This document shows, in pieces, positions 51,530 to 60,450 of a stretch of 64,000 bases of DNA. The DNA lies in assembly GCA_020249145.1 (NCBI GenBank), contig JADCGF010000005.1:186001-250000 (forward strand), written 5' to 3'. Position 1 is the stretch's first letter. Every line of letters begins with the position of its first letter. The notes beneath the pieces are model-generated. The model did no database searches, was not told the origin of the DNA, and saw nothing but the letters and a program-made list of their open reading frames with translations. Position numbers and translations under genes: made by a program. Source of the stretch: Roseomonas sp. Its GTDB lineage: Bacteria > Pseudomonadota > Alphaproteobacteria > Acetobacterales > Acetobacteraceae.

Positions 51530-52957
51530 TCAGCCCGCCAAAGCTTCTGTCAGCGCCACCACGCTTTCTGCCTTGTCCAGCGTCATTGCCAGATCAATCA
51601 CGCGCTCAATCCGCGCGGGTGACATGACGCGCGCGGCATTATCGCGGAATTTCTGCTCGACATCCGCGGCATTCAAAGGCTGACCGTCTGAGCCGCGATT
51701 GAATTCCTCCCTATGCCGCAGCGTGCGGCCATCGGTGGTTTCAATCACCACCTCACCGGAATAATAGCGCGGGAAACGAGAATCCGGATCCTCCGCGTAA
51801 TGCGCGCGCTGGCAAAGTTCCAAAACGCGCGGATCACGGATGGCTTGCTCATCCAATTCATTCAGTGTGAAGCGGCCATGCAGAATGGACGCCGCCATGG
51901 TGTAGTGGATGCTGAATTGCGCGTCATAAGAATTGGCCGGCGCCTTTTTCGCTTCTTCCGGCTGGCAGACAATCTTGTATTGGCCCGGTGAGAGCAGCGC
52001 CGTCATGCTGCGGATCGCCTCTGGCGTCAGGCCGTGCTTGCGGCGCAGCGCCAAAGTGGCGTCAGCAATCGCATGATTGAAATGGCAGCAGGGGTAAGGC
52101 TTCAGCGCCACATTGCGGAATTCCCATAGCTTGCCGAGCGCTTCCGTGCAGCGTTCAGCAAAACCTTCCGGCGCCTTGCCACCCAGATAGGCGCGGAACA
52201 GGCCAAAGCGCCCTTCATAGGCTGCCGGCGGCGCCTTGAAGCCGGCGCGCGCCAGCGCCGTTGCGGTAATGCCGCAAACGCCGGCCCAGCCGGGATGAAT
52301 GCGCTTGGTCCAGGAACCATCTTCCAGAAACTCCAGCGAACCCGCTGCCATGGAAAGAATGACGCCTTGCGCCGCCGCCATTTGCGCTGCTGTCGCGCCC
52401 GCTAGGCGCCCCGCCGTCAAGGACGCGCCGAAAGCACCCACCATGCCGGTTGGGTGAAAGCCCAATTGATGGAAAGCGCCCTGTGCCGCCGCCCCGATGC
52501 GCGACGATGCCTCAATGCCGATGATATAGGCGACGAGGGCTTCAAGCCCGTTCGCGCCATGTTCACGCGCCATGCCAAGTGCGGTTGGCACGGCGCTGGC
52601 GGAACCATGCACCACGGCATCGGAATGGGTATCGTCAAAATCAAGCCCATGCATCAGCGTGCCATTCAGCATCACGGCATCGCGCAAAGGCAGGCGCATG
52701 GCATGGCCAATCACGGGATGCGCGCCGGCACCGGCCAGGCTTTGCAGCGCATTGGCGGTGCGATGGGCGAAATCGAAGCTGGTGGAAGCCAGCGCAATGC
52801 CCAGGCAATCCAGCATATGGCGCTTGGCTTGTTCGATGACATCGGTGGGGATGTCTTCCGCGCGGAGTTGCGCGGCGAAACCGGCCAATTGGGCGGAAAT
52901 TGGGGCTCGGCTTTTCGCGTCAGCGTCAGCCATCGTTCCGGGCAGCGCATCCATCAT
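51530..52957 (-). CDS. MmgE/PrpD family protein
   Basis: A 475-residue protein of the 2-methylcitrate dehydratase/iminodisuccinate epimerase/cis-aconitate decarboxylase fold: AKRHMLDCLGIALAS, NGTLMHGLDFDDTH, GSASAVPTALGMARE, FHPTGMVGAFGASLTAGRL, TKRIHPGWAGVCGI and KPYPCCHFNHAIADA. The family contains the enzyme that makes itaconate from cis-aconitate as well as PrpD. AGGAGG lies seven bases before ATG 52957. It is promoter-proximal in the cluster and divergent from the CitE-like gene. Confidence 0.9.
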   Translation of the reverse strand: MMDALPGTMADADAKSRAPISAQLAGFAAQLRAEDIPTDVIEQAKRHMLDCLGIALASTSFDFAHRTANALQSLAGAGAHPVIGHAMRLPLRDAVMLNGTLMHGLDFDDTHSDAVVHGSASAVPTALGMAREHGANGLEALVAYIIGIEASSRIGAAAQGAFHQLGFHPTGMVGAFGASLTAGRLAGATAAQMAAAQGVILSMAAGSLEFLEDGSWTKRIHPGWAGVCGITATALARAGFKAPPAAYEGRFGLFRAYLGGKAPEGFAERCTEALGKLWEFRNVALKPYPCCHFNHAIADATLALRRKHGLTPEAIRSMTALLSPGQYKIVCQPEEAKKAPANSYDAQFSIHYTMAASILHGRFTLNELDEQAIRDPRVLELCQRAHYAEDPDSRFPRYYSGEVVIETTDGRTLRHREEFNRGSDGQPLNAADVEQKFRDNAARVMSPARIERVIDLAMTLDKAESVVALTEALAG

Positions 52958-53092
52958 TGCGGTTCCTCCTCTGGGTTTTGACGCATTTCGGCATGGCTTG
53001 GCGGTGCTGTAAAGCTCTGGCCTTGGCGCGGGAGCGTGGCTGTGAAATTGTAATCATCGCATGAGGCACAACACGCCAGGAAAGAGACAGAA

Positions 53093-53992
53093 ATGAACGC
53101 ACCCGGTCCCAATCGCAGTTTTCTTTTTGCCCCGGGTGACCATCCGCGCCGGGCGGAAAAGGTGCTTCAGGTTGGCGCCGATGCCGCCATTCTGGATTTG
53201 GAGGATGCGGTCGCCATTGCCGCCAAGCCAGCCGCGCGCGGGGCGGTTCGGGCCGCTTTGGAAAACCCGCGCCAATGCCGCGCCTATGTGCGCGTCAATG
53301 CCTTTGATACCGAATTCTGCTTTGGCGACCTGCATGCCGTTATCAGTGGCACCTTGGATGGTATTGTGCTGCCCAAGCTGGAGGATGCCGGGCAATTGCT
53401 GGCGGTGGATTGGATGATTGGCAATCTGGAAGCCGAACGCGGCCTGCCGGCTGGTGGCATAGACCTGATGCCGATTGTTGAAACCGCACGCGGGCTGGTG
53501 GCTTTGCGCGATTTGGCACGCGCTGCGGCGGCGCTGCCTTCTGGTCGCGTCAGGCGGCTGGCCTTCGGTGCGGGGGATTACACCACCGATCTCGGCATTA
53601 CCTGGACGCTCACGGAGGATGAATTGGCGCCGGCGCGGAGTGAATTTGTGCTTGCCTCCCGCGCGGCTGGCCTGGAGCCGCCGATTGATACGGTGTTTAT
53701 CGAATTGCGCGAAACCGCAGCCTTTGAAGCTTCCTGCACGCGTGGTGCGGTGCTGGGTTTTCAGGGCAGGCTTTGTATTCACCCGGATCAGATCGCGCCG
53801 GCCAATGCTGCCTATTCCCCGCCGGAGGCGGAAATCACCCGTGCCAAGCGGATTGTTGAAGCCTTTGCTGAGGCGGAAGCGGGTGGGCTTGCCTCCATCC
53901 AGGTGGATGGGCGCTTTGTGGATTACCCGATTGTGCAAAAGGCCGAGCGCATTTTGGCGATTGCGGCAAAGATCGCGGCCAAGAAAGGCTGA
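53093..53992 (+). CDS. CitE-like HpcH/HpaI aldolase family lyase
   Basis: A 299-residue citrate-lyase-beta-like protein: NRSFLFAPGDHPRRAEKVLQVGADAAILDLEDAV (in parts, with the metal/phosphate-side Asp-Glu), YVRVNAFDTEF, DGIVLPKLEDA, IVETARGLVALRDLA, AFGAGDYTTDLG and LGFQGRLCIHPDQI. The family includes (S)-citramalyl-CoA lyase and malyl-CoA lyase. The adjacent CoA-transferase, MaoC and MmgE/PrpD genes make a citramalyl-CoA-like substrate plausible. It is divergent from that cluster. Confidence 0.88.
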   Translation: MNAPGPNRSFLFAPGDHPRRAEKVLQVGADAAILDLEDAVAIAAKPAARGAVRAALENPRQCRAYVRVNAFDTEFCFGDLHAVISGTLDGIVLPKLEDAGQLLAVDWMIGNLEAERGLPAGGIDLMPIVETARGLVALRDLARAAAALPSGRVRRLAFGAGDYTTDLGITWTLTEDELAPARSEFVLASRAAGLEPPIDTVFIELRETAAFEASCTRGAVLGFQGRLCIHPDQIAPANAAYSPPEAEITRAKRIVEAFAEAEAGGLASIQVDGRFVDYPIVQKAERILAIAAKIAAKKG

Positions 53993-54013
53993 CGCGCCCC
54001 GGCTTGCGCGTCA
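53990..54013. terminator. Hairpin between convergent citE-like and EF-hand genes
   Basis: TGACGCGC at 53990-53997 and GCGCGTCA at 54006-54013 are perfect 8-bp arms with an eight-base loop, starting at the citE-like stop codon. No long T-run follows on either strand, so termination efficiency is uncertain. Confidence 0.45.
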
Positions 54014-54028
54014 TCCCAAGCAGGTTTC

Positions 54029-54595
54029 TTAGCGCGGCGCTGGCTGCCCCGGCGCTTGTGGGCGTGGTCCATCGCCGCGGTGGCCACGGCGCTGCACTTC
54101 GGCGCGCGTCAAGGCGCCATCACCATCCGCATCCATGGAGCGGAACATGGCATCCGCCATCACGCGCAATTCAGGCAAACTGATCTTGCCGTCCAAATCC
54201 GCATCCACAAAGCGGAAGCGCGCCGCCTGGCGTGTTTCCATGCGTTCGCGCATGCCCTCTGGCGGGCCACGGCCTTCACCACGGCGGGCGGTATAGAAGG
54301 CGCGGATTTCTTCGATCGTCAGGCCACCATCCTTATTGGCGTCAATCTCTGCGAAGCGCGCGGCAAGCCAGGCATTGGCTTCGTCACGCGTCACCTTGCC
54401 ATCATTATTGGCGTCGGCGCGGGCAAAAGCCTCGCCGGCGGCAAAGCCCATCATGCCATCGCCACGCTGGCCGTGATGCATCTGCTGAGGCCCTGGGCCT
54501 TGCTGGCCTGGGCCGGGTTGCGCGCTGGCCAGGCCTGCTGCGCCAAGGGCGCAGACAGAAGCCAGCACAAGGGTCCGGATTGCTTTCGAAGACAT
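54029..54595 (-). CDS. Secreted EF-hand (calmodulin-like) protein
   Basis: About 188 residues. A signal peptide (MSSKAIRTLVLASVCALGAAGLASA) precedes a Gly/Pro/Gln/His-rich stretch and four EF-hand loops: DANNDGKVTRDEA, DANKDGGLTIEEI, DADLDGKISLPEL and DADGDGALTRAEV. Asp/Asn at positions 1, 3 and 5 and Glu at 12 are present in each, so calcium binding is likely. Periplasmic or exported; role unknown. ATG 54595 was preferred to 54610 because it gives a normal signal peptide. Confidence 0.85.
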   Translation of the reverse strand: MSSKAIRTLVLASVCALGAAGLASAQPGPGQQGPGPQQMHHGQRGDGMMGFAAGEAFARADANNDGKVTRDEANAWLAARFAEIDANKDGGLTIEEIRAFYTARRGEGRGPPEGMRERMETRQAARFRFVDADLDGKISLPELRVMADAMFRSMDADGDGALTRAEVQRRGHRGDGPRPQAPGQPAPR

Positions 54596-54700
54596 ATCAA
54601 ACTCCTGCAAACGGCGAGATGCCGTATGAGAACCTTGCGCCCCTTCTGTAACGCGTGCATTGCGCCAGCGCAGAGCGCGCGTGAAGAAAGGTAACGGCGG

Positions 54701-56092
54701 TCAGGGCGTGCCGCCCTGCCCCAAATCCCACCACATGCCGGTAAAGGCCAAAATGCCTTCCCGAGCAGGCGCGATCAGGAAATGCTCATCCGGCCCGTGT
54801 TGTTTGCAGCCATTATAGGAATGCGGCACCCAAACCAGCGGCACGCCGATATGGTCCACAAACACATCGCCCGGCAGCCCGCCCGATGAATTGGGGATGA
54901 TCTGCACGCGCTTGCCGAGCGTTTTTTGCATGCTGTCCTGCGCCCAACGCACCCAGGGGTGATTGGGCGGCGTGCGGGAAGCCGCCATGCGCACCCCGGC
55001 ATTTTCAATCACGATATCGCCAAAGCCCTGTTCATTCAGATGGCGACGCAAAGATGCCTCAAAGCTATTTGGGTCCGTATCCACGGTGTAGCGGATATGG
55101 CAGGTGGCGCGCGCATCGGGTGCGACCGCATTCACCGGTGCATCCGGCTTGCCGGAGAGCATGGCGAGCACAATAAAGCTAGTCCAGCCATAGATCTTCT
55201 CAGCCGGCGTCAGGCCAGGCTCACCCCAATCGGCGTCAATGGTGGCAGCGCCTTCGCCGCCGCCCACCGGGCAGCCATCCAGCACGCCGCGCACTTCCGC
55301 CGGCACGCCATTTTGCGGCAGCCAATCGCGCACCAGGATTTTGCCGCGTGGATCAATAATGGCACCAATGGCGTGGCTCATGCGAATGGCGGGGTCTGTG
55401 GTCAGCCCGCCCCAATGGCCAGAATGCACGCCGCCAGCGCGCAGCTTCAGCACTAGGTCAAATTGGAAAATGCCGCGTGTGCCGGTGGCGATGGTGGGCA
55501 CATCCGGTTCCACGCGCGGCCCGTCTGAGGCAATCAGCACATCAGCGGCGAGCAAATCTCGATGCTCGGCGACAAATTCGCGCAAGCCGCGTGATCCGCG
55601 TTCTTCCGCCATTTCCAGAATGATCTTCACATTGAAGCCAAGCTTGCCACCGCGTTCGGCCAGCACCGCTTCAAGCGCTGCGATATTCAGCGCGTGCTGG
55701 CCCTTATTGTCGGCGGAGCCGCGGCCATACCAACGGCCATCTTCTTCGTGTAATTCCCAAGGTTTCAGCCCTGGGCGCCATTGATCATCCAGGCCACGCA
55801 CCGTATCACCATGGCCATAAAGCAACACGGTTGGCTTCGCCGCGTCTTCAATGCGCACCCCCGTCAAAATCGGGCCAAAGCCTTCCAAGGGATTGGGATG
55901 GATGGTGACGGTAAAGCCCAACCGTTCCAGCCATGGCCCAATCGCGCCTTCCAAATAATGGCGCAAATCAGCCTCATGCCCTGGTTCCTGCGCGGTAGAG
56001 GGGATGGCGACAAGATCGGTCAGCAATTTCTTGTAGCTGCCATCATCGAAGTAAGTTGCGGCGCGGGCAAGCGCGCCTTCACGGCTGGACAT
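54701..56092 (-). CDS. M20 family metallopeptidase
   Basis: About 463 residues of the M20/M25/M40 dipeptidase-like type: LLTDLVAIPSTAQEPGHE at the start, metal ligands in YGHGDTVRG (residues 92-100) and RGSADNKG (124-131), EMAEERGSRGL with the catalytic Glu, then the dimerisation domain (GGVHSGHWGG). Probably cleaves a peptide or acylated amino acid. ATG 56092 lies eight bases after the 2-hydroxyacid dehydrogenase stop and has GAGGCG before it; longer starts would overlap that gene. Confidence 0.87.
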   Translation of the reverse strand: MSSREGALARAATYFDDGSYKKLLTDLVAIPSTAQEPGHEADLRHYLEGAIGPWLERLGFTVTIHPNPLEGFGPILTGVRIEDAAKPTVLLYGHGDTVRGLDDQWRPGLKPWELHEEDGRWYGRGSADNKGQHALNIAALEAVLAERGGKLGFNVKIILEMAEERGSRGLREFVAEHRDLLAADVLIASDGPRVEPDVPTIATGTRGIFQFDLVLKLRAGGVHSGHWGGLTTDPAIRMSHAIGAIIDPRGKILVRDWLPQNGVPAEVRGVLDGCPVGGGEGAATIDADWGEPGLTPAEKIYGWTSFIVLAMLSGKPDAPVNAVAPDARATCHIRYTVDTDPNSFEASLRRHLNEQGFGDIVIENAGVRMAASRTPPNHPWVRWAQDSMQKTLGKRVQIIPNSSGGLPGDVFVDHIGVPLVWVPHSYNGCKQHGPDEHFLIAPAREGILAFTGMWWDLGQGGTP

Positions 56093-56100
56093 GGGGCGCC

Positions 56101-57069
56101 TCACACAATCTGGTTGAACAGCGCGGTCTCGCCCCGCCATTGCCGGTTCAGATTTTCCATCATCATGTCCAGCACATTGTCTTCATACTTGTGAGTCTCG
56201 CCCCCCGTATGCGGCGTGATCAGCACATTGGGCATGGTCCAAAGCGGGCTTGCTTCCGGGAGCGGTTCATCCACCGTCACATCCAAAGCGGCACCGGCAA
56301 TGCGCCCGGCCTGCAAGGCGGCGATCAGCGCTGGTTCATCCACCACACGTCCGCGCGCGACATTCACCAGATGCGCGGTTGGCTTCATGGCAGAAAGTGC
56401 CGAAGCGCCAATCAGGCCACGCGTTTCGTCCGTCAGCGGGCAGGCCAGCACCACGAAATCGGCACGCGGCAAAAGCGCAGGCAGATTTTGGAAGGAATGC
56501 ACCTCATCCGCGCCATTGGCGCCGGCCTGGGCATCACGGCGCACGCCAATCACATGCATATCGAGGGCCTTACAGAAGCGGGCAATGCGCCCGCCAATGC
56601 GGCCCGTGCCCACCACAATCACCGTCTTGCCGCCGGCTTCATCCTCGCGCTTCGTGAAATCGCCCATCATGCCGCGCCAGAAGCGCTTGGCCTGATTGTC
56701 GCGCGCTTCCGGCACGCGGCGCAGAATGCCCAGCATCAGCGCAATCGCATGTTCGCTGACCGCATTGGCATTGCAGCCCTGAGCACTTGCCAGCCGGATA
56801 CCCGCCGCGCGCATCACGTCGCGGTCATATTGATCCGTCCCGGCGCTGGCGGATTGCACAAAGCGCAAGCGGGGCGAGAGCTTCGGCAAATCATTGCGCC
56901 ATAGCCCGGAACAGACCAGCACATCGGCGCCCGCAATCCGCGCATCCAGATCATCCCGGCTGCGCACTTCAAAGAAATCAATCCTGGCACCGCGCAGCGC
57001 AAAGCGATCGGCAAAGCGATAGGCGACATGGGCGAAGCAGATGGTCATTTTCTCGCGCGGCGGCAGCAT
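56101..57069 (-). CDS. D-2-hydroxyacid dehydrogenase (NAD(P)-dependent)
   Basis: About 322 residues: an N-terminal catalytic domain, the cofactor loop VGTGRIGG at residues 153-160, and the catalytic triad Arg239 (NVARGRVVDE), Glu268 (DVTVDEPLP) and His288 (TPHTGGETH). ATG at 57069 has AGGAGA just upstream; the open frame extends to 57204 but without family similarity. It precedes the M20 peptidase by eight bases and the pair is divergent from a Bug receptor gene. Substrate unknown, glyoxylate/hydroxypyruvate types possible. Confidence 0.88.
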   Translation of the reverse strand: MLPPREKMTICFAHVAYRFADRFALRGARIDFFEVRSRDDLDARIAGADVLVCSGLWRNDLPKLSPRLRFVQSASAGTDQYDRDVMRAAGIRLASAQGCNANAVSEHAIALMLGILRRVPEARDNQAKRFWRGMMGDFTKREDEAGGKTVIVVGTGRIGGRIARFCKALDMHVIGVRRDAQAGANGADEVHSFQNLPALLPRADFVVLACPLTDETRGLIGASALSAMKPTAHLVNVARGRVVDEPALIAALQAGRIAGAALDVTVDEPLPEASPLWTMPNVLITPHTGGETHKYEDNVLDMMMENLNRQWRGETALFNQIV

Positions 57070-57218
57070 GGGGTTCTCCTGGTCTTGCTCCGCCAGACCC
57101 TGAAGCGCCCAAGGCAGCCGCGCAAGGGGTGGCGCTTGACGGCGGGGGTAAGGGGAAGCTTCCATGCTGAGGGCAGAACGGGGCAAACCCGCCAGAGTGC
57201 CCAACGGGAGGAAGCATC

Positions 57219-58190
57219 ATGAAGCGTCTTTTGGCGGCCCTGGCCGCACTGTTCCTCGGCCTGGCCCAGCCAGCCACCGCGCAGGATTTCCCCAATCGCC
57301 CCATCAATATGATCGTGGTCTTTGCCCCCGGCGGCGCCACTGATGTGCTGGCGCGCATTGTGGCCGATCACATGATGAAGACGCTGAACCAGCGCGTGAC
57401 GGTAGAAAATGTCTCGGGCGCCGGCGGCACCATTGGCGGGGCGCGCGGCGCGCAAGCCGCACCGGATGGCTATACGCTGACCGTCGGCAGCCTTGGCAGC
57501 CATTCCGCCGCACCTTCGATTTATCGGGCCATCCAATATGACCCGCGCGAATTGCAGCCGATTGGGCTCATTGCCGGCACGCCACTGTTTTTCGTGGTGC
57601 GCAATGGCTTCCCGGCGCAAACCATGCAGGAATTCCTGGCGCGAGTCCGCGCTAATCCGGGCCAGGTTTCCAATGCCAATGCGGGGATTGGTTCCACCAA
57701 TCATTTGGCCTGTTCGCTATTTGCGCATCTGACCGGCGCGCGGATGAATGAAATCCCCTATCGCGGAGAAGGCCCCGCTTTGAATGATATTGTGGCGCAG
57801 CAGGTGGATAGCGCCTGCTTGCTGGCCCCCGCCGCCGTCCCGCAAATCCAGGCCGGCACCATGCGTGGCCTGTTGACCGCGGCCACGACGCGTAACCCCA
57901 ATGCGCCGGGCGTGCCATCTGCGCCCGAAGCCGGAGTGCCGGACTATATCTTCCAAGGCTGGAACGCGATTTTCGCCCCGCGCGGCACGCCGGTGCCGGT
58001 GGTGCAAAAGCTGGATGAAGCTTTGCGCGCCGCGTTGAATGATCCCGCCATCCGCAAACGGATCGAGGATTTGGGCTCCATCCCCGCCGCGACGGATCAG
58101 ATGGGGCCGGAAGCGCTGGCGCGGCTGGTGCGGGCTGAGGTGGATCGCTGGGCGACGGTGGTGCGCGCGGCGGGGATTCAGCCGCAGTAA
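57219..58190 (+). CDS. Bug-family tripartite tricarboxylate transporter substrate-binding protein
   Basis: A 323-residue periplasmic receptor with signal peptide MKRLLAALAALFLGLAQPATAQ. The mature part begins DFPNRPINMIVVFAPGGATDVLARIVADHM, the classical Bug motif, followed by NVSGAGGTIGGARGAQAAPDGYTL and EIPYRGEGPALNDI. It should bind a carboxylic acid. The divergent hydroxyacid dehydrogenase and convergent amidase may act on its ligand, but this is inferred from position only. No TctAB membrane genes are in the window. Confidence 0.88.
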   Translation: MKRLLAALAALFLGLAQPATAQDFPNRPINMIVVFAPGGATDVLARIVADHMMKTLNQRVTVENVSGAGGTIGGARGAQAAPDGYTLTVGSLGSHSAAPSIYRAIQYDPRELQPIGLIAGTPLFFVVRNGFPAQTMQEFLARVRANPGQVSNANAGIGSTNHLACSLFAHLTGARMNEIPYRGEGPALNDIVAQQVDSACLLAPAAVPQIQAGTMRGLLTAATTRNPNAPGVPSAPEAGVPDYIFQGWNAIFAPRGTPVPVVQKLDEALRAALNDPAIRKRIEDLGSIPAATDQMGPEALARLVRAEVDRWATVVRAAGIQPQ

Positions 58191-58194
58191 GATC

Positions 58195-58218
58195 GGCGCC
58201 GGTGTTGCGTCAGGCGCC
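58195..58218 (+). terminator. Weak hairpin after the second Bug gene
   Basis: GGCGCC at 58195-58200 and GGCGCC at 58213-58218 can pair across a 12-base loop just after the stop codon and next to the convergent amidase stop. No T-run. Confidence 0.25.
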
Positions 58219-59496
58219 TTACAGCGCCTGGCTCAACCATTCCCCAATCGCCAGTACCTTGGCATCTTCGCCGATCCGCCCGGCAATTTGCACGCCAAGC
58301 GGCAAGCCCTTCGGCCCTGCACCCGCCGGCACCGTCACGCATGGCCCATGCAGCAGAGTCCAGAGCGAATTGAAGGAAGGATCACCCGTCCAGCCAATCC
58401 CCGCCGGCGCTTCCCCGGCGGCAGAAGCCGTGATCACCGCATCAAAACCCTCAATCGCGCCAGGCAGCGCCGCGCGCGCCTTGGCTTGCACCAGCTTGCA
58501 CGCATCAAGCTGCGCGGTTGGGAAGCGCTTCGCCCAATCCAGCTTTTCCTTGATGACATCGGAAAGCTGCGCCCGCGCCGCAACCAACTCCCATCCCAAG
58601 GAACATCGCCCTTCCATATTCGTCACATATTCATGGGCTTCAAAAGCTTCGGTCATCACCTCAGGCAGGGTGATTTCCACCACCTCTGCGCCCGCACGGC
58701 GACATGCCGCGATGGCGCGTTCCATCAGGGCCAAAGTCTCGGGCGCTGCCTTGGCCGCGGGCGGGCCAAGGGTGAAGGCCAGGCGCGGCGCGCGGGGCAG
58801 TTTTTCCTCGGGCTTGCCGTAATCCCGCCCCGTCATCGCGCCCATGGAAAGCGCGCAATCAGCAACACTGCGCGCCATGACGCCAATCGTGTCATGGCTT
58901 TCGCTGATCACCTTCATGCCGCCGCGATGGATGGCACCAAAACTTGGCTTGAAGCCGACAATGCCGCAAAACGCCGCCGGGCGGATGATGCTGCCGCCGG
59001 TTTGCGTGCCGAAGGATAGTGGGAAGAAGCCTGCCGCCACGCCGGCTGCCGAACCGGATGAAGACCCGCCCGGCGTGTGGTGCTTATTGGCCGGGTTCGT
59101 CGTCGCCCCCGGGTGGCGCGTGGCGAATTCAGTCGTCACGGTCTTGCCGATGATCAGCGCCCCGGCGGCACGCGCCATGGCAACGGCAGCCGAATCGCTG
59201 CGCGGCCTGTGCCCAGCATAAATGGGCGAACCATATTGCGAAGGCATATCGCCAGTATCCAGCACATCCTTCACGCCGAACGGAATGCCCTTGAGCGGCG
59301 CCGGCGGCCCGCCCTTATCCAGCGCCGCCGCCCCGCGCCGTACCAGGGCGGGATCGAGCCAGGCGAAGGCCCGCACCTCGGGCTCGCGTTCGGCGATGCG
59401 CGCCAGGCAGGCCTCGGCCAGGGCAGAGGCGGTCAGGGAGCCAGCGGCGATACGCCGCGCGGCTTCGGATGCGGTCAGGTCTGCGATTTCGGTCAT
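58219..59496 (-). CDS. Amidase (amidase-signature family)
   Basis: A 425-residue amidase-signature enzyme. The Ser-cisSer-Lys triad can be placed as Lys76 (GVKDVLDTGD), Ser145 (TPGGSSSGSAAGVAAG) and Ser169 (FGTQTGGSIIRPAAFCG). The C-terminal FNSLWTLLHGPCVTVPAG and GLPLGVQIAGRIGED segments are typical. It hydrolyses an amide of unknown identity; the group also includes GatA-like and allophanate hydrolase-like proteins, but the length and lack of gatB/C neighbours argue for a catabolic amidase. Confidence 0.88.
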   Translation of the reverse strand: MTEIADLTASEAARRIAAGSLTASALAEACLARIAEREPEVRAFAWLDPALVRRGAAALDKGGPPAPLKGIPFGVKDVLDTGDMPSQYGSPIYAGHRPRSDSAAVAMARAAGALIIGKTVTTEFATRHPGATTNPANKHHTPGGSSSGSAAGVAAGFFPLSFGTQTGGSIIRPAAFCGIVGFKPSFGAIHRGGMKVISESHDTIGVMARSVADCALSMGAMTGRDYGKPEEKLPRAPRLAFTLGPPAAKAAPETLALMERAIAACRRAGAEVVEITLPEVMTEAFEAHEYVTNMEGRCSLGWELVAARAQLSDVIKEKLDWAKRFPTAQLDACKLVQAKARAALPGAIEGFDAVITASAAGEAPAGIGWTGDPSFNSLWTLLHGPCVTVPAGAGPKGLPLGVQIAGRIGEDAKVLAIGEWLSQAL

Positions 59497-59587
59497 GATA
59501 CAAGAGTGCCCCGCCTATCCCGCGCGTCAAGCGGGGGCGTAATTCATGGCTGGCGCGGCGCGCCCAGCCGGTCCAGAAAGGGGGCGC

Positions 59588-60082
59588 ATGACGAGTTCAA
59601 TCAGAATCATCCCGGCCCCGGATGGGGCGCTGACCTACGCCATCCCCTTCCCGCCCGAAGAAACCCCCGCCGTCACGGCGCGCGACCTGCTCGGCGCCTG
59701 GGAAGCGGCGCGCGGTGCCGCAGGTGCCGAGATTTGGGGTAGCCCGCGACGCCTGGTGTTCCGCCGTCCGGATGGGGAAGCGATGGAGTTGCTGCTGGCT
59801 GATGCCGATGCCGCCTGCTGGGCGGAAGCGGTGGATGCGCGCCATGGGTTGGCGACACCGCAGGGCCTTGCGATCTGCCTAAGGTTACTCGCGCTGATTG
59901 AAGCCATGGGGCGGATTGCGCGCCTCAAGGGTTTTTTTGCGCTGCGCGCGACCGGGGCGGAATTGCACCCTGCCCTGTTGCGTGCCGCGGCCAGCGTGCC
60001 GCTTGATCCGGCGGGCCGGTTCGACGAGGCTGCACTTACCGCGCTATTAACCCGGATGATTCCGGCGGGAGCCCCCTCATGA
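59588..60082 (+). CDS. Unrecognised cytoplasmic protein
   Basis: A 164-residue Ala-rich protein I do not recognise. It opens MTSSIRIIPAPDGALTYAIPFPPEETPAVTARDLLGAWEA (in parts), has a beta-rich first half (WGSPRRLVFRRPDGEAMELLLAD) and a helical second half with GLAICLRLLALIEAMGRIARLKGFF. No signal peptide is seen. GGGGG precedes ATG 59588. It overlaps the lipoprotein gene by four bases (ATGA), so the two are translationally coupled. Confidence 0.6.
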   Translation: MTSSIRIIPAPDGALTYAIPFPPEETPAVTARDLLGAWEAARGAAGAEIWGSPRRLVFRRPDGEAMELLLADADAACWAEAVDARHGLATPQGLAICLRLLALIEAMGRIARLKGFFALRATGAELHPALLRAAASVPLDPAGRFDEAALTALLTRMIPAGAPS

Positions 60083-60435
60083 TACGATTTTTGCCCTTGC
60101 TTCTTGTTCTTGCAGCCTGTGCGCAGCAGGAAGCGCCACCCACCCCGCGCGCTGCCGCTGCCGGTGCCACGCCGGAATTGCTGCGCATCTGCACCCAGGA
60201 AGCGGAGCGCGTTGTTGCATTCCGTGAGCGCGGCCAGATGATGCGCCGTGATGCGAATTTCGGCGATAGTGACATGACCAATGATGTCCCAACAGCCCGG
60301 CTGCGTTCCGACAATTTCCAGCAGCAAACCCTGCGCGATGAGCTGATTCGAGATTGCATCCGCAATGCCGGCACAGGTCAGGCGCCGGTTGATCCAGGCG
60401 CGCAACGCCCGCAGAATATCCGCGCGCGGCGCTGA
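60079..60435 (+). CDS. Small predicted lipoprotein
   Basis: A 118-residue protein with a short hydrophobic head and a lipobox, LVLAAC (Cys14), hence probably an outer- or inner-membrane lipoprotein. The rest (LLRICTQEAERVVAFRERGQMMRRDANFGDSDMTND, in parts, and LRDELIRDCIRNAG) is charged and helical with no family I know. It is translationally coupled to the gene before it and is followed by an MFS gene after 15 bases. Confidence 0.65.
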   Translation: MIRFLPLLLVLAACAQQEAPPTPRAAAAGATPELLRICTQEAERVVAFRERGQMMRRDANFGDSDMTNDVPTARLRSDNFQQQTLRDELIRDCIRNAGTGQAPVDPGAQRPQNIRARR

Positions 60436-60450
60436 AGGCAGCCCGCGCGC

